From Bacteroidota bacterium (GTDB lineage Bacteria; Bacteroidota; Bacteroidia; Bacteroidales; Cfx3-03): 64,000 nt of DNA. The stretch's first letter is position 1, and each line of letters opens with the position of its first letter. Position numbers and translations under genes: made by a program. This document shows positions 18,706 through 26,270 of this stretch, in pieces. The stretch lies in the NCBI GenBank assembly GCA_013390605.1, contig JACAUB010000001.1, positions 4,437,516-4,501,515 of the forward strand, written 5' to 3'. The notes under the pieces are model-generated. The model saw only the letters and a list, made by a program, of their open reading frames with translations. It ran no database searches and was not told the DNA's origin.

Positions 18706-20544
18706 ATGTGTGGAATCGTAGGTTACATTGGATTCAGACCAGCATACCCCATTCTGATAAATGGGTTAAAAAGATTAGAGTATAGAGGTTATGATAGTGC
18801 AGGGATAGCTTTATTAAATGGTACTGTCAGACTTTATAAAGCAAAAGGAAAGGTTAAAAACTTAGAAGATCTAGTTGTTGATAGTGATATCTCAGGAACA
18901 TTAGGAATTGCCCATACCCGATGGGCTACACATGGCGAGCCAAATGATATTAATGCACATCCACATCTCTCGCCCTCTGGAAAGCTAGCCCTAATTCATA
19001 ATGGAATCATTGAAAACTATGCCTCTATAAAACAAGAGCTTAAGCAGCGAGGTTATTTCTTTAAAAGCAATACAGATACTGAAGTTTTGGTATTCCTGAT
19101 CGAAGACATTATGGTCAACGAAAAGGTAGACTTGGTTACAGCAGTTCAGATGACCTTGCAAACAGTCGTTGGTGCTTACGCCATTGCTATTGTTTCAAAA
19201 GACGATCCTGATACTATTGTTGCTGCCCGTAAGAGTAGCCCGTTGTTGATTGGTATTGGAAAAGATGAATTCTTTGTTGCCTCAGATGCAACTCCTATCA
19301 TAGAATACACAAAAGAAGTCGTTTATTTAGGCGATGAAGAAATCGCAGTCCTAAACCGTAAGAATGGACTTCGCATTACCAGCATCACCAATGTAGAAAA
19401 AACGCCTTATGTACAACATCTTGAGTTAAGTTTAAATGCACTCGAAAAAGGAGGGTTTCCACATTTCATGTTAAAGGAGATCTACGAACAACCCCGTTCT
19501 ATTGGCGACAGTATGCGTGGACGTTTACTCTCATCCGAAGAAAAAGTTATACTAGGAGGAATCCTCGAACATCAAGATAAACTGGTTAACGCAAAACGAA
19601 TCATCATTGTAGCATGCGGTACTTCATGGCATGCAGGCTTGGTAGGTGAATACTTGATAGAAGAACTTTGTCGCATTCCCGTCGAAGTAGAATATGCATC
19701 AGAATTTAGATACCGTAATCCGCTTATCTATAAAGATGATGTAGTCATTGCCATCTCGCAATCAGGCGAAACCGCAGATACCTTAGCCGCTATAGAGTTG
19801 GCCAAAGAGAGCGGAGCAACTATTATTGGCATTTGCAATGTAGTAGGCTCCTCTATATCCAGAGCAACACATGCCGGATCATATACCCATGCCGGACCCG
19901 AAATTGGAGTGGCTTCAACCAAAGCATTCACTGCACAGGTCACACTACTCACGCTAATGGCCTTAATGATCGGAAAACGACGTGGCACTATAACGGACGA
20001 AAGATACTCACAGCTGTTGCACGATCTGGGACAAATCCCTGAGAAAGTAAAACAAGTACTTCAATTAAATGATCAGATCAAGTTAATTGCAGAACTATTT
20101 GTAACCGCTCGTCACTTCTTATATCTTGGACGTGGAATTAATTTCCCTGTAGCATTAGAAGGTGCTTTAAAATTAAAAGAGATTTCATACATCCATGCCG
20201 AAGGATATCCTGCAGCAGAGATGAAACATGGACCTATCGCCTTAATTGATGAAGAGATGCCCGTATTCTTTCTGGCCAACAACAATGAACTGAAAGAGAA
20301 GGTGATTTCAAACATACAGGAAGTAAAAGCCCGAAAAGGAATCGTTATTGCATTAATAAATGAAGGCGACCACAGTGTTAACGGACTAGCTAACTTCACC
20401 ATTCCTATTCCAGAAACCGACGAACTGCTCAGTCCGCTCATTTCGGCTATCCCATTGCAACTGTTGGCCTACCATATCGCTGTTTTAAGAGGTTGTAACG
20501 TAGACCAACCTCGCAACCTGGCCAAATCAGTAACCGTAGAATAA
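18706..20544 (+). CDS. glmS: glutamine--fructose-6-phosphate aminotransferase
   Basis: Makes glucosamine-6-phosphate from fructose-6-phosphate and glutamine, the first step to UDP-GlcNAc. It starts MCGIVGYIG, so Cys2 is the N-terminal nucleophile of the glutaminase domain (HTRWATHGEP and HNGIIENY are intact). Two SIS sugar-isomerase domains follow (GTSWHAG, SQSGETADT), and the C-terminus ends LAKSVTVE. The 612-residue length is normal. It is monocistronic between a terminator and a long inverted repeat; I see no glmS ribozyme upstream. Confidence 0.98.
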   Translation: MCGIVGYIGFRPAYPILINGLKRLEYRGYDSAGIALLNGTVRLYKAKGKVKNLEDLVVDSDISGTLGIAHTRWATHGEPNDINAHPHLSPSGKLALIHNGIIENYASIKQELKQRGYFFKSNTDTEVLVFLIEDIMVNEKVDLVTAVQMTLQTVVGAYAIAIVSKDDPDTIVAARKSSPLLIGIGKDEFFVASDATPIIEYTKEVVYLGDEEIAVLNRKNGLRITSITNVEKTPYVQHLELSLNALEKGGFPHFMLKEIYEQPRSIGDSMRGRLLSSEEKVILGGILEHQDKLVNAKRIIIVACGTSWHAGLVGEYLIEELCRIPVEVEYASEFRYRNPLIYKDDVVIAISQSGETADTLAAIELAKESGATIIGICNVVGSSISRATHAGSYTHAGPEIGVASTKAFTAQVTLLTLMALMIGKRRGTITDERYSQLLHDLGQIPEKVKQVLQLNDQIKLIAELFVTARHFLYLGRGINFPVALEGALKLKEISYIHAEGYPAAEMKHGPIALIDEEMPVFFLANNNELKEKVISNIQEVKARKGIVIALINEGDHSVNGLANFTIPIPETDELLSPLISAIPLQLLAYHIAVLRGCNVDQPRNLAKSVTVE

Positions 20545-20553
20545 AAAGCCGTC

Positions 20554-20617
20554 AGATCTTCTATATAGAAAGAGAGCCAACCCATTGTAGTCGGCTCTCT
20601 TTCTATATAGAAGATCT
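20554..20617. repeat. perfect 25-bp inverted repeat after glmS (possible terminator)
   Basis: Arms at 20554-20578 and 20593-20617 are exact reverse complements of 25 bp, with a 14-nt loop. It begins 10 nt after the glmS stop, so it probably ends glmS transcripts, although no T-run follows the right arm on the plus strand. Confidence 0.85.
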
Positions 20618-20752
20618 ATTAGAAAAATTTTGAGATAATATTTATCAACGGATACTGATTATTCACAATTCTTCCAGACTGGTCGTTTTACCGGATAAGG
20701 ACATAAATCTGTCCTAAAACTTATCCCAGAAGCAGGATATCTATACATTTAT

Positions 20753-20814
20753 TGTATGGGTTCTTTACGGGTAATATACCCCCGGGGGTATATTACCCGT
20801 AAAGAACCCATACA
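20753..20814. repeat. perfect 62-bp palindrome
   Basis: 31-bp arms with no spacer; the centre is CCCCCGGGGG at 20779-20788. Its right arm runs into 11-bp tandem repeats. Confidence 0.92.
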
Positions 20815-20850
20815 GAACGGGTACAGAAGGGGTACAGATCCCCCTAATTT
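20785..20850 (+). repeat. 11-bp tandem repeats (about six units)
   Basis: Successive 11-mers starting at 20785, 20796, 20807, 20818, 20829 and 20840 share a four-base G/C block followed by TAnAnAA/T, for example CCCATACAGAA, CGGGTACAGAA, GGGGTACAGAT. The G/C block alternates between CCC and GGG. Confidence 0.75.
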
Positions 20851-21022
20851 TAGGAGCGTACTAAGATGTTTATCTCTTTAGTGTAAAAAAGAAGAATTAT
20901 TCAGGAAGATTGGGGTAATTATCATCCAATATTAGTTGATTCCATGGCCAATTCTTAATAACATGTTAAGGACCAAGGAAAAAAGTGATAAAGAAGTTAC
21001 TCTCCAGACAATCTTTCAATAC
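20851..21022. other. intergenic, no gene seen
   Basis: The rest of the 478-bp gap between glmS and the DUF1080 gene is AT-rich, without an open frame or clear hairpin. Confidence 0.4.
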
Positions 21023-22444
21023 TTAAAATTGCAATTTAGCACCTGCTAATTCATCAAAATAGTAAACACCTTGACCGGGTTGATCATTCTTTCCACCTAT
21101 AGAAATGACAACTCCAATGACGGCTTCTGATCTGAAAACAGGTTTCGCTTCGGCTGAATCGGTCTGATGCTGATTGTGCTTCTGATTGTGTTTCAGATTG
21201 AAGAATGGAATCGAAACCCACCGTGGTTCGATAACACCTTTCTCCGGCTTGAGGGTATAACTCCAAAAATCATGAACATTGTTACCGTCTTTATCTGCAA
21301 CATTCAGTTCTATGGTCACTTCACGACCTGACCCATCGGGCTTCATCCAGAACTGCAATCCATTACAGGCTGATAGATTTAATACCCCCGGATTGTAGAT
21401 CGAACATTGATTCTTGTTGCCATTACTCCCTAACGTATACGTGCATTTAAGACTCTTCTTGCCTTCTCCCTTGACGGTTGCATCCAGACTGATCGTCATT
21501 TTAGCACTATGATGAGGATGGACCCATTTAGTATTCAGCTCTTCGTTACTGGCATAACTTTCGAAGTTATCGATCATTTTAAAGGCGGTGCCTTTGGTTC
21601 TGATTTGCTTTTTGGAGGGTGCAACGCGAAAGTTTTCGGGGAGGATCTTCAGGTCTACTTTTCTGAAATCGATGGGTTGTCCTTCGGCCTGTAGCGCAAT
21701 ATAGCCGTCGTGCAGATAAGTTCCTTCGGGGACAGGATAACCTTCGGGCAGCAGCATGCCACCTATCTGTGGCTTGGTATAGGCCAGTACGGTATCGCCA
21801 TTGACCACATGATAAACGGCTTCGTTGCCGTGAACAATAATGTCAAGGTTAACCCACTCGCCATCGTTATAATATTGTGAGGTGGAAGTGAGGCAATGTT
21901 CGGTGGTAAATTTATCCTTATAATAGACCGTGGTGCCGGGGGTACAGACACAGGCGGTGTGTTGTTTTACATTTGTGGTGCTGCCCAGGATCTGACATTC
22001 GAGCGAAACAGGCCAGTTCTGAAGGATATCCATGCTTTCGGCCGACTGCGAATGGATCATCACGCCACTATTGCGGAAACAGTAACTCGGGGCATCAGCC
22101 ATCAACTCGCCAACCAACCGATATTCTACATGAAGGATATACGATGAGAGCTTCTGTTTATAAAACAGATGGCCGAAACGTCCATTAAATTGATCGAATT
22201 TGCTGTAATCTACACGGATCATCCCGTCCTCTACACGGATGCCATTGAGTGGATTCTCGCCTGCTTTATAACCGGTTACTTTTGGAATCCATCCATCTAA
22301 GTTTTTGCCGTTGAACAGGTGGATCCATTTCCCTTCGTTTTTGACAGCGAGCCTGGCTTTTTTAACGGTATTCGACTGTCCGTATGCGGTTTGAACAGAA
22401 AAGGCGAATAACATAATGACGATTGCTAAAATGTTACGTTTCAT
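21023..22444 (-). CDS. secreted DUF1080 (3-keto-disaccharide hydrolase-type) protein
   Basis: A 473-residue secreted protein. It has a signal peptide (about residues 1-22), then a DUF1080 concanavalin-like domain starting WIHLFNGKNLDGWIPKV and running to about residue 265 (QAEGQPIDFRKVDLKILP). From about residue 285 a second beta-sandwich follows (MIDNFESYASNEELNTKW..., LQFWMKPDGSGREVTIELN), resembling CIA30/CBM11-like carbohydrate-binding domains. DUF1080 members are glycosidase-like and include 3-keto-glucoside hydrolases. The substrate here is unknown. It is divergent from the GH43-like gene, which may act on the same glycan. Confidence 0.8.
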   Translation of the reverse strand: MKRNILAIVIMLFAFSVQTAYGQSNTVKKARLAVKNEGKWIHLFNGKNLDGWIPKVTGYKAGENPLNGIRVEDGMIRVDYSKFDQFNGRFGHLFYKQKLSSYILHVEYRLVGELMADAPSYCFRNSGVMIHSQSAESMDILQNWPVSLECQILGSTTNVKQHTACVCTPGTTVYYKDKFTTEHCLTSTSQYYNDGEWVNLDIIVHGNEAVYHVVNGDTVLAYTKPQIGGMLLPEGYPVPEGTYLHDGYIALQAEGQPIDFRKVDLKILPENFRVAPSKKQIRTKGTAFKMIDNFESYASNEELNTKWVHPHHSAKMTISLDATVKGEGKKSLKCTYTLGSNGNKNQCSIYNPGVLNLSACNGLQFWMKPDGSGREVTIELNVADKDGNNVHDFWSYTLKPEKGVIEPRWVSIPFFNLKHNQKHNQHQTDSAEAKPVFRSEAVIGVVISIGGKNDQPGQGVYYFDELAGAKLQF

Positions 22445-22699
22445 CTTTTTTCGTATAATTTGTTGTTGGGTTGAATATCTTCTAAAAATACACGAAATGT
22501 TTGTGATATCATTGATATTTTATTGTTTTGAGTGATAAATCTATATTGGTATGGGGTTCTGCTCTTTTTAATATGATTTCTACGCTAACTGGTGACGTTA
22601 TAAACTAAATGCAATAAAATAAGCACAGTTTAGCTTGCTTTTCTAAACTAAACATCCGAATTTTACATTTATTTTTCAAATTATATGATCATTATTGAT

Positions 22700-24361
22700 A
22701 TGAAATTAGCTACACTCTTTTTTTCACTGCTCACCTTATTTGCTGCAACGTATAGCGCAAAAGGTCAAACTGAAGCACGGACGCGACCGACTGAATGGAA
22801 TAACCTGGTTTATGGCGGACGATTTATGGATCTGTTTCAGCCAATGCCTAAAATGGGTGAGCTGACCCGCGATACCTGGGGAGCCGATAATGTGTTGCCC
22901 CGTTATATCAATAATGGGATTGAAAACAGGCAATGGTCGTACTGGGGAGGTAATATCAAGTTGGGCGAGGATGGCAAATATCATTTCTATGTTTGCGGTT
23001 GGCTCGAAAGCTCTCCAAAGGGACATAATACCTGGCCAAATTCGATCGTTTTTCATGCTGTTTCTGATAATTCGTTCGGTCCGTTTGTGGTAAAAGACAC
23101 CATCGGCAAGGGACATAATCCAGAGATCTTCAGGCTAAAGGATGGACGATACGTGTTGTACGTGATTGATGGCTATTATATTTCGAATGGTTGCAACGGA
23201 CCATGGACATATGGCAAGTTCGAATTCCTGAATCGCGATCGGAAGATTATAGAAGGGCTATCGAACTTAACTTTTGCCCAACGCGAAGATGGATCGTACC
23301 TGATGATTTGTCGTGGGGGTGGTCAGTGGTTTAGTAAAACCGGTCTTACCGCCTATAACCAGGTCACTGAGAAACGGGCTTATCCCAATATCAAAGGCAG
23401 ATTTGAAGATCCTGTACTTTGGCGCGACAATATTCAGTACAACCTGATTGTTAATGACTGGCTGGGACGTACGGCTTTCTATCTACGCTCGAAAGATGGT
23501 GTGAAATGGAAGGTTGAGTCGGGCGAAGCGTATATGCCGGGTGTTGCCCGACATGAGGATGGAAGCGTTGAAGGCTGGTTTAAGTTTGAACGGTTAAAGA
23601 TATTTCAGGATGCATTAGGACGTGCACAACAAGCCAACTTCGCGGTTATCGACGTAGAGAAGAAATTCGACCTGGGCAGCGATATCCATAGTTCGAAGAA
23701 CATCAGTATCCCGCTTACGGTTGGACGGTTGATTACGTTACTCGATAAAGATCAGATTTCTGCCGACACGAAAACCATCAAGTTGAAGATAGTTGCAGAG
23801 AAGGGATTTAACCCTCAAACAGACATCGACATGAACTCGTTACAGTTTGGCGTTCCTGAAGATGTGAATTACGGCAAGGGATGCAAGGTGCTGAAGAGTG
23901 AAAAAGCCGGAAAAGATTTGGTGGTTACATTCAGCGGAAATGGAAAAGCTTTTCCGGAAGATGAATTTGCCGGAAAAATGATTGGTAAGACAACAGCTGG
24001 GAAGTTGCTTTTTGGTTATGCGCGTTTGCCTTGGGTAAATTATATGGAGCCTATTCTCTCGGCTCGTATGCCTGTTATAACACCGAACGACAATGGGTTC
24101 GATCTGAAGGTTGAAGTGCAGAACTTTGGTCAGGTTACTTCGCAGCGTGCCAAAATACAGATCTGGTATACCAAAGATGGCAATGAGCTACAAGTGGGAA
24201 CCGGTGAGGTTTCGAAGCTGAAGCCTTTCGAAAAGACAACGGTTAAGTTGGTATGTAGTAGTTTATTCGACAAGGGTGTTGAGTATAACTTTACGGTGTT
24301 GATCAATCCGGATACGAATCCCTCGTCTACATTGCTTGGAAAGATGATTGTGGTTAAGTAG
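22700..24361 (+). CDS. secreted GH43-like five-bladed propeller protein
   Basis: A 553-residue secreted protein with signal peptide MKLATLFFSLLTLFAATYSAKGQ. Residues about 50-320 show a propeller-type glycosidase layout: GGNIKLGEDGKYHFYVCGW, HNPEIFRLKDGRYVLYVIDGYY, RFEDPVLWRDNIQYNLIVNDWLG (compare the EDP element of GH43/GH32-type folds). The C-terminal part is a beta-rich, Ig-like region. The exact family is not certain and the substrate is unknown. An in-frame ATG at 22685 would add five residues before the signal peptide. Its base composition looks more G+C-rich than the flanking DNA. Confidence 0.65.
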   Translation: MKLATLFFSLLTLFAATYSAKGQTEARTRPTEWNNLVYGGRFMDLFQPMPKMGELTRDTWGADNVLPRYINNGIENRQWSYWGGNIKLGEDGKYHFYVCGWLESSPKGHNTWPNSIVFHAVSDNSFGPFVVKDTIGKGHNPEIFRLKDGRYVLYVIDGYYISNGCNGPWTYGKFEFLNRDRKIIEGLSNLTFAQREDGSYLMICRGGGQWFSKTGLTAYNQVTEKRAYPNIKGRFEDPVLWRDNIQYNLIVNDWLGRTAFYLRSKDGVKWKVESGEAYMPGVARHEDGSVEGWFKFERLKIFQDALGRAQQANFAVIDVEKKFDLGSDIHSSKNISIPLTVGRLITLLDKDQISADTKTIKLKIVAEKGFNPQTDIDMNSLQFGVPEDVNYGKGCKVLKSEKAGKDLVVTFSGNGKAFPEDEFAGKMIGKTTAGKLLFGYARLPWVNYMEPILSARMPVITPNDNGFDLKVEVQNFGQVTSQRAKIQIWYTKDGNELQVGTGEVSKLKPFEKTTVKLVCSSLFDKGVEYNFTVLINPDTNPSSTLLGKMIVVK

Positions 24362-24370
24362 ATTTTTGAT

Positions 24371-24398
24371 GTAGAGACGTACGGTTGTGCGTCTTTAC
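24371..24398. repeat. REP-like hairpin
   Basis: GTAGAGACG pairs with CGTCTTTAC (one G-T wobble) around a 10-nt loop just after the stop codon. It resembles a widely dispersed bacterial palindrome class. It may also act as a weak terminator; there is no T-run. Confidence 0.4.
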
Positions 24399-24471
24399 TA
24401 AGACAGAAATATATTGACCTTCATCATTTTATAAACTATTTTAAAATATTTCTTAATAAATGATAAATTTA

Positions 24472-24505
24472 TTTGGTTTTCGAATAAATATTATCTCTAC
24501 TTTTG
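24472..24505 (+). promoter_or_regulatory. promoter of the riboswitch transcript
   Basis: TTTG (24472-24475), a 22-nt spacer and TACTTTTG (24498-24505) fit the Bacteroidota -33/-7 signals. The predicted start near 24511 lies about 40 nt before the riboswitch. Confidence 0.6.
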
Positions 24506-24550
24506 TCGAAGTAAAAATCTGATTTTCCTTCGTAGCAAAAAGGATTTTTG

Positions 24551-24657
24551 ATTTATAAAGAAGAGTGGAGAGATTAGGCTCTATGAAACTCTAGCAACCC
24601 CGGCACATTGCTGAAAGGTGCTAAAACCTAACTCCGCAAGTTGCGGAAATTATAAAT
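24551..24657 (+). promoter_or_regulatory. SAM-I (S-box) riboswitch aptamer
   Basis: The core shows the S-box signature: AGAGTGGAGAGATTAGGCTC, then TATGAAACTCTAGCAACC, then a short P3 (GGCAC...GTGC) followed by GCTAAAACC. P1 is formed by ATTTATAA (24551-24558) with TTATAAAT (24650-24657), exact complements. P4 is TCCGC/GCGGA at 24633-24647. SAM-I riboswitches turn genes off when S-adenosylmethionine is abundant. The aptamer ends 12 nt before a short poly-Cys ORF. The expression platform is not obvious; it could control translation of that ORF or downstream elongation. Confidence 0.92.
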
Positions 24658-24669
24658 TACTGAGAAATT

Positions 24670-24804
24670 ATGAAAACAACCGCTTCATCCCAATTCAATT
24701 CGAGCATAGGCTCAGGGTCTATCTACGGTTTTCCTGTTTCAATTTCTATCAATCGCTTTTCTCCCGAAAACGATTCACTATGCTGTTGTTGCTGTTGTTG
24801 TTAA
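24670..24804 (+). CDS. poly-cysteine leader ORF
   Basis: A 44-codon ORF beginning MKTTASSQF and ending SPENDSL followed by seven consecutive Cys codons (TGC/TGT, 24781-24801) and an immediate TAA. It starts 12 nt after the SAM riboswitch. A seven-Cys run just before the stop is what a cysteine-sensing leader peptide would need: ribosomes stall when charged Cys-tRNA is scarce. Polycysteine leader ORFs acting as cysteine-responsive attenuators have been reported in mycobacteria. Two related small Cys ORFs follow at 25031 and 26184. The overlapping frame gives a run of Leu codons instead, so translation must be tested. Confidence 0.65.
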   Translation: MKTTASSQFNSSIGSGSIYGFPVSISINRFSPENDSLCCCCCCC

Positions 24805-24808
24805 CAGA

Positions 24809-24824
24809 CATGAATTAATTCATG
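24809..24824. repeat. 16-bp perfect palindrome after the poly-Cys ORF
   Basis: CATGAATTAATTCATG, 4 nt after the stop of the poly-Cys ORF. It could be a protein-binding site or a small hairpin. Confidence 0.5.
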
Positions 24825-24880
24825 AATAGCATTCTCTCTTAACAGAGTTTCCTTTCTACTTCATTTTTTATTTCATTCTG

Positions 24881-24921
24881 ATTTGCATTACAGAAGCATT
24901 ATGCTTTCGTGTAATTCAAAT
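24881..24921 (+). promoter_or_regulatory. leader hairpin downstream of the poly-Cys ORF
   Basis: ATTTG.ATTAC..AAGCA pairs with TGCTT..GTAAT.CAAAT around a 3-nt loop, with one mismatch and one small internal loop. There is no T-run after it, so it is a candidate pause or antiterminator structure rather than a terminator. Confidence 0.4.
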
Positions 24922-25030
24922 ATATGAAAATAACGTATGACATGTTTGTTATAGCAAACTGCATATATTATTATTCAATTACTGACTTTTAAATAAGTCG
25001 CCAACCTTTTTAAATTTAAATCCAATTCGT

Positions 25031-25048
25031 ATGAAACGATGTTGCTGA
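25031..25048 (+). CDS. five-residue Cys-Cys leader ORF
   Basis: ATGAAACGATGTTGCTGA encodes Met-Lys-Arg-Cys-Cys-stop, 92 nt before the binding-protein gene. Fifteen bases including its start (TATGAAACGATGTTG) are identical to the start of the ORF at 26184, indicating a duplicated leader element. Confidence 0.5.
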   Translation: MKRCC

Positions 25049-25140
25049 ATAATACTCATTTGTATGCATTTTATATCATACATTTTATATCATCTATCTA
25101 ATTCAATTCTTGTATCTAAATTATTTAAAGTAATAAAATT

Positions 25141-26109
25141 ATGAAAGCATTTAAAAGTGATTCGAGTAATTCAAAAAGTGGTCAAAAAAGTAATCTCGTA
25201 GCCAAATCGGCAAGAAATATATTGGTGTCAATTTTATTGGTGGTTGGTACTCAATCATACGCACAGAAAGCAGAACAGGTTATCTCTATCTCAGGAACTG
25301 AATTCACCTCTCCTTTAATAAAACGTTGGATTACTGAGTATTCAAAGATTAACCCGGGCTTAAAGTTTCGCCTGATTAATGAGCAGGAAAAAGGTACTCA
25401 GAGCGATTTGCAGATCATTGCACACACACCTGATAAAGGAGAAATTGGTGACAATAAAACGTTGGTGAAGATTGCCCGTGTTGCAATTCTACCCATCACA
25501 AATGAGAAAAGCATCTTGTTTGCGAAAGAATTTAAAAAAGGGGTTAAGCAAGAGCGGTTGAAAGCCATCTTTACAAACGACCAGGACAAACTGGATTCTG
25601 TACAAAGTAAGGTTAAAGAACCTGAATATACGGTTTATACAAAATCGCCTCAATCGAGTGTAGCAAAGGTAATCTCATCGTATTTAGGAAAACAATCGGA
25701 GGATTTAAAAGGTATCTATGTTTCGGGTGACGACTTGTATCTGAACACTTCTATCCTTGACGATTCAACCGGGATCTCATATAACAACCTGGGACTAATC
25801 TACGATTTGGATAAACGCACACCGATAAGTGGAATAAGAATATTACCGATAGATCTAAACAACAACGGTCGCCTGGACAAAGAAGAACTAATTTATAGCA
25901 ATCTGGATCAGGTAATTACATTCCTGGAAAACACAAAGAATGCAGCTGTTCCGACGGATAATATAAGTTTTGTGACAGACAAAAAGGGATCGAATCAGGC
26001 CGTTGCAAATTTTGTGAATTGGGTAAAAGGACTGGGACAAGAATATAACCACCAGTATGGATTTTTAAATAACGCTGTGGTAAAAGATTATGCACTTACA
26101 CAGAAATAG
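25141..26109 (+). CDS. PstS-like periplasmic substrate-binding protein
   Basis: A 322-residue protein with a signal segment (about residues 22-42, ending SYAQ), then a PBP2-type ligand-binding fold. ISISGTEFTSPLIKRWITEYSKINPGLK resembles the phosphate/sulfate-binding PstS start, and the C-terminal segment resembles PstS proteins. Residues 238-249 (DLNNNGRLDKEE) form a good EF-hand/dockerin-type calcium loop, unusual for a PstS. No ABC permease genes are adjacent; instead SusC/SusD follow, so it may pass ligand to a TonB-linked system or act as a sensor. The ligand is unknown; a sulfur compound is inferred from the SAM riboswitch and Cys leaders upstream. Confidence 0.7.
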   Translation: MKAFKSDSSNSKSGQKSNLVAKSARNILVSILLVVGTQSYAQKAEQVISISGTEFTSPLIKRWITEYSKINPGLKFRLINEQEKGTQSDLQIIAHTPDKGEIGDNKTLVKIARVAILPITNEKSILFAKEFKKGVKQERLKAIFTNDQDKLDSVQSKVKEPEYTVYTKSPQSSVAKVISSYLGKQSEDLKGIYVSGDDLYLNTSILDDSTGISYNNLGLIYDLDKRTPISGIRILPIDLNNNGRLDKEELIYSNLDQVITFLENTKNAAVPTDNISFVTDKKGSNQAVANFVNWVKGLGQEYNHQYGFLNNAVVKDYALTQK

Positions 26110-26111
26110 TT

Positions 26112-26160
26112 AGAGGAATTCGTAAAAGCAAAGCTATTGTAGATCCTCTTCTGATTTTTT
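26112..26160 (+). terminator. possible terminator between binding-protein gene and susC
   Basis: AGAGGA (26112-26117) pairs with TCCTCT (26144-26149), with an inner AGC/GCT element, followed by a six-T run. The stem is short and the loop large, so confidence is moderate. It sits directly before the third Cys leader ORF and could be its regulated terminator. Confidence 0.4.
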
Positions 26161-26183
26161 ATAAACCTTAAAACGCGAGAATT

Positions 26184-26252
26184 ATGAAACGATGTTGTTG
26201 TTGCCTGAAAAAACAGTGGTCGTATTTTACTGACATGCATCATTTATTTTAA
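26184..26252 (+). CDS. Cys-rich leader ORF before susC
   Basis: A 22-codon ORF starting MKRCCCCLKKQW and ending in TAA 18 nt before the susC ATG. Four consecutive Cys codons follow Met-Lys-Arg. The first 14 bases match the ORF at 25031. The close spacing to susC suggests translational coupling or control of ribosome access, rather than classical terminator attenuation. Confidence 0.6.
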   Translation: MKRCCCCLKKQWSYFTDMHHLF

Positions 26253-26270
26253 AAAGAAAAACTATAATCA

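Noticed and set aside
20785-20850. CRISPR array
   Set aside because: The units are 11 bp, contiguous and without spacers, and no cas genes are present.
24618-24818. 66-codon open frame across the riboswitch and leader, ending in a Leu run
   Set aside because: It starts inside the riboswitch aptamer and overlaps the Cys ORF in another frame; kept only as an alternative reading in the findings.
24924-24992. 22-codon ORF between the poly-Cys ORF and the MKRCC ORF
   Set aside because: Only one Cys codon and no shared start with the other leaders; too weak to call.
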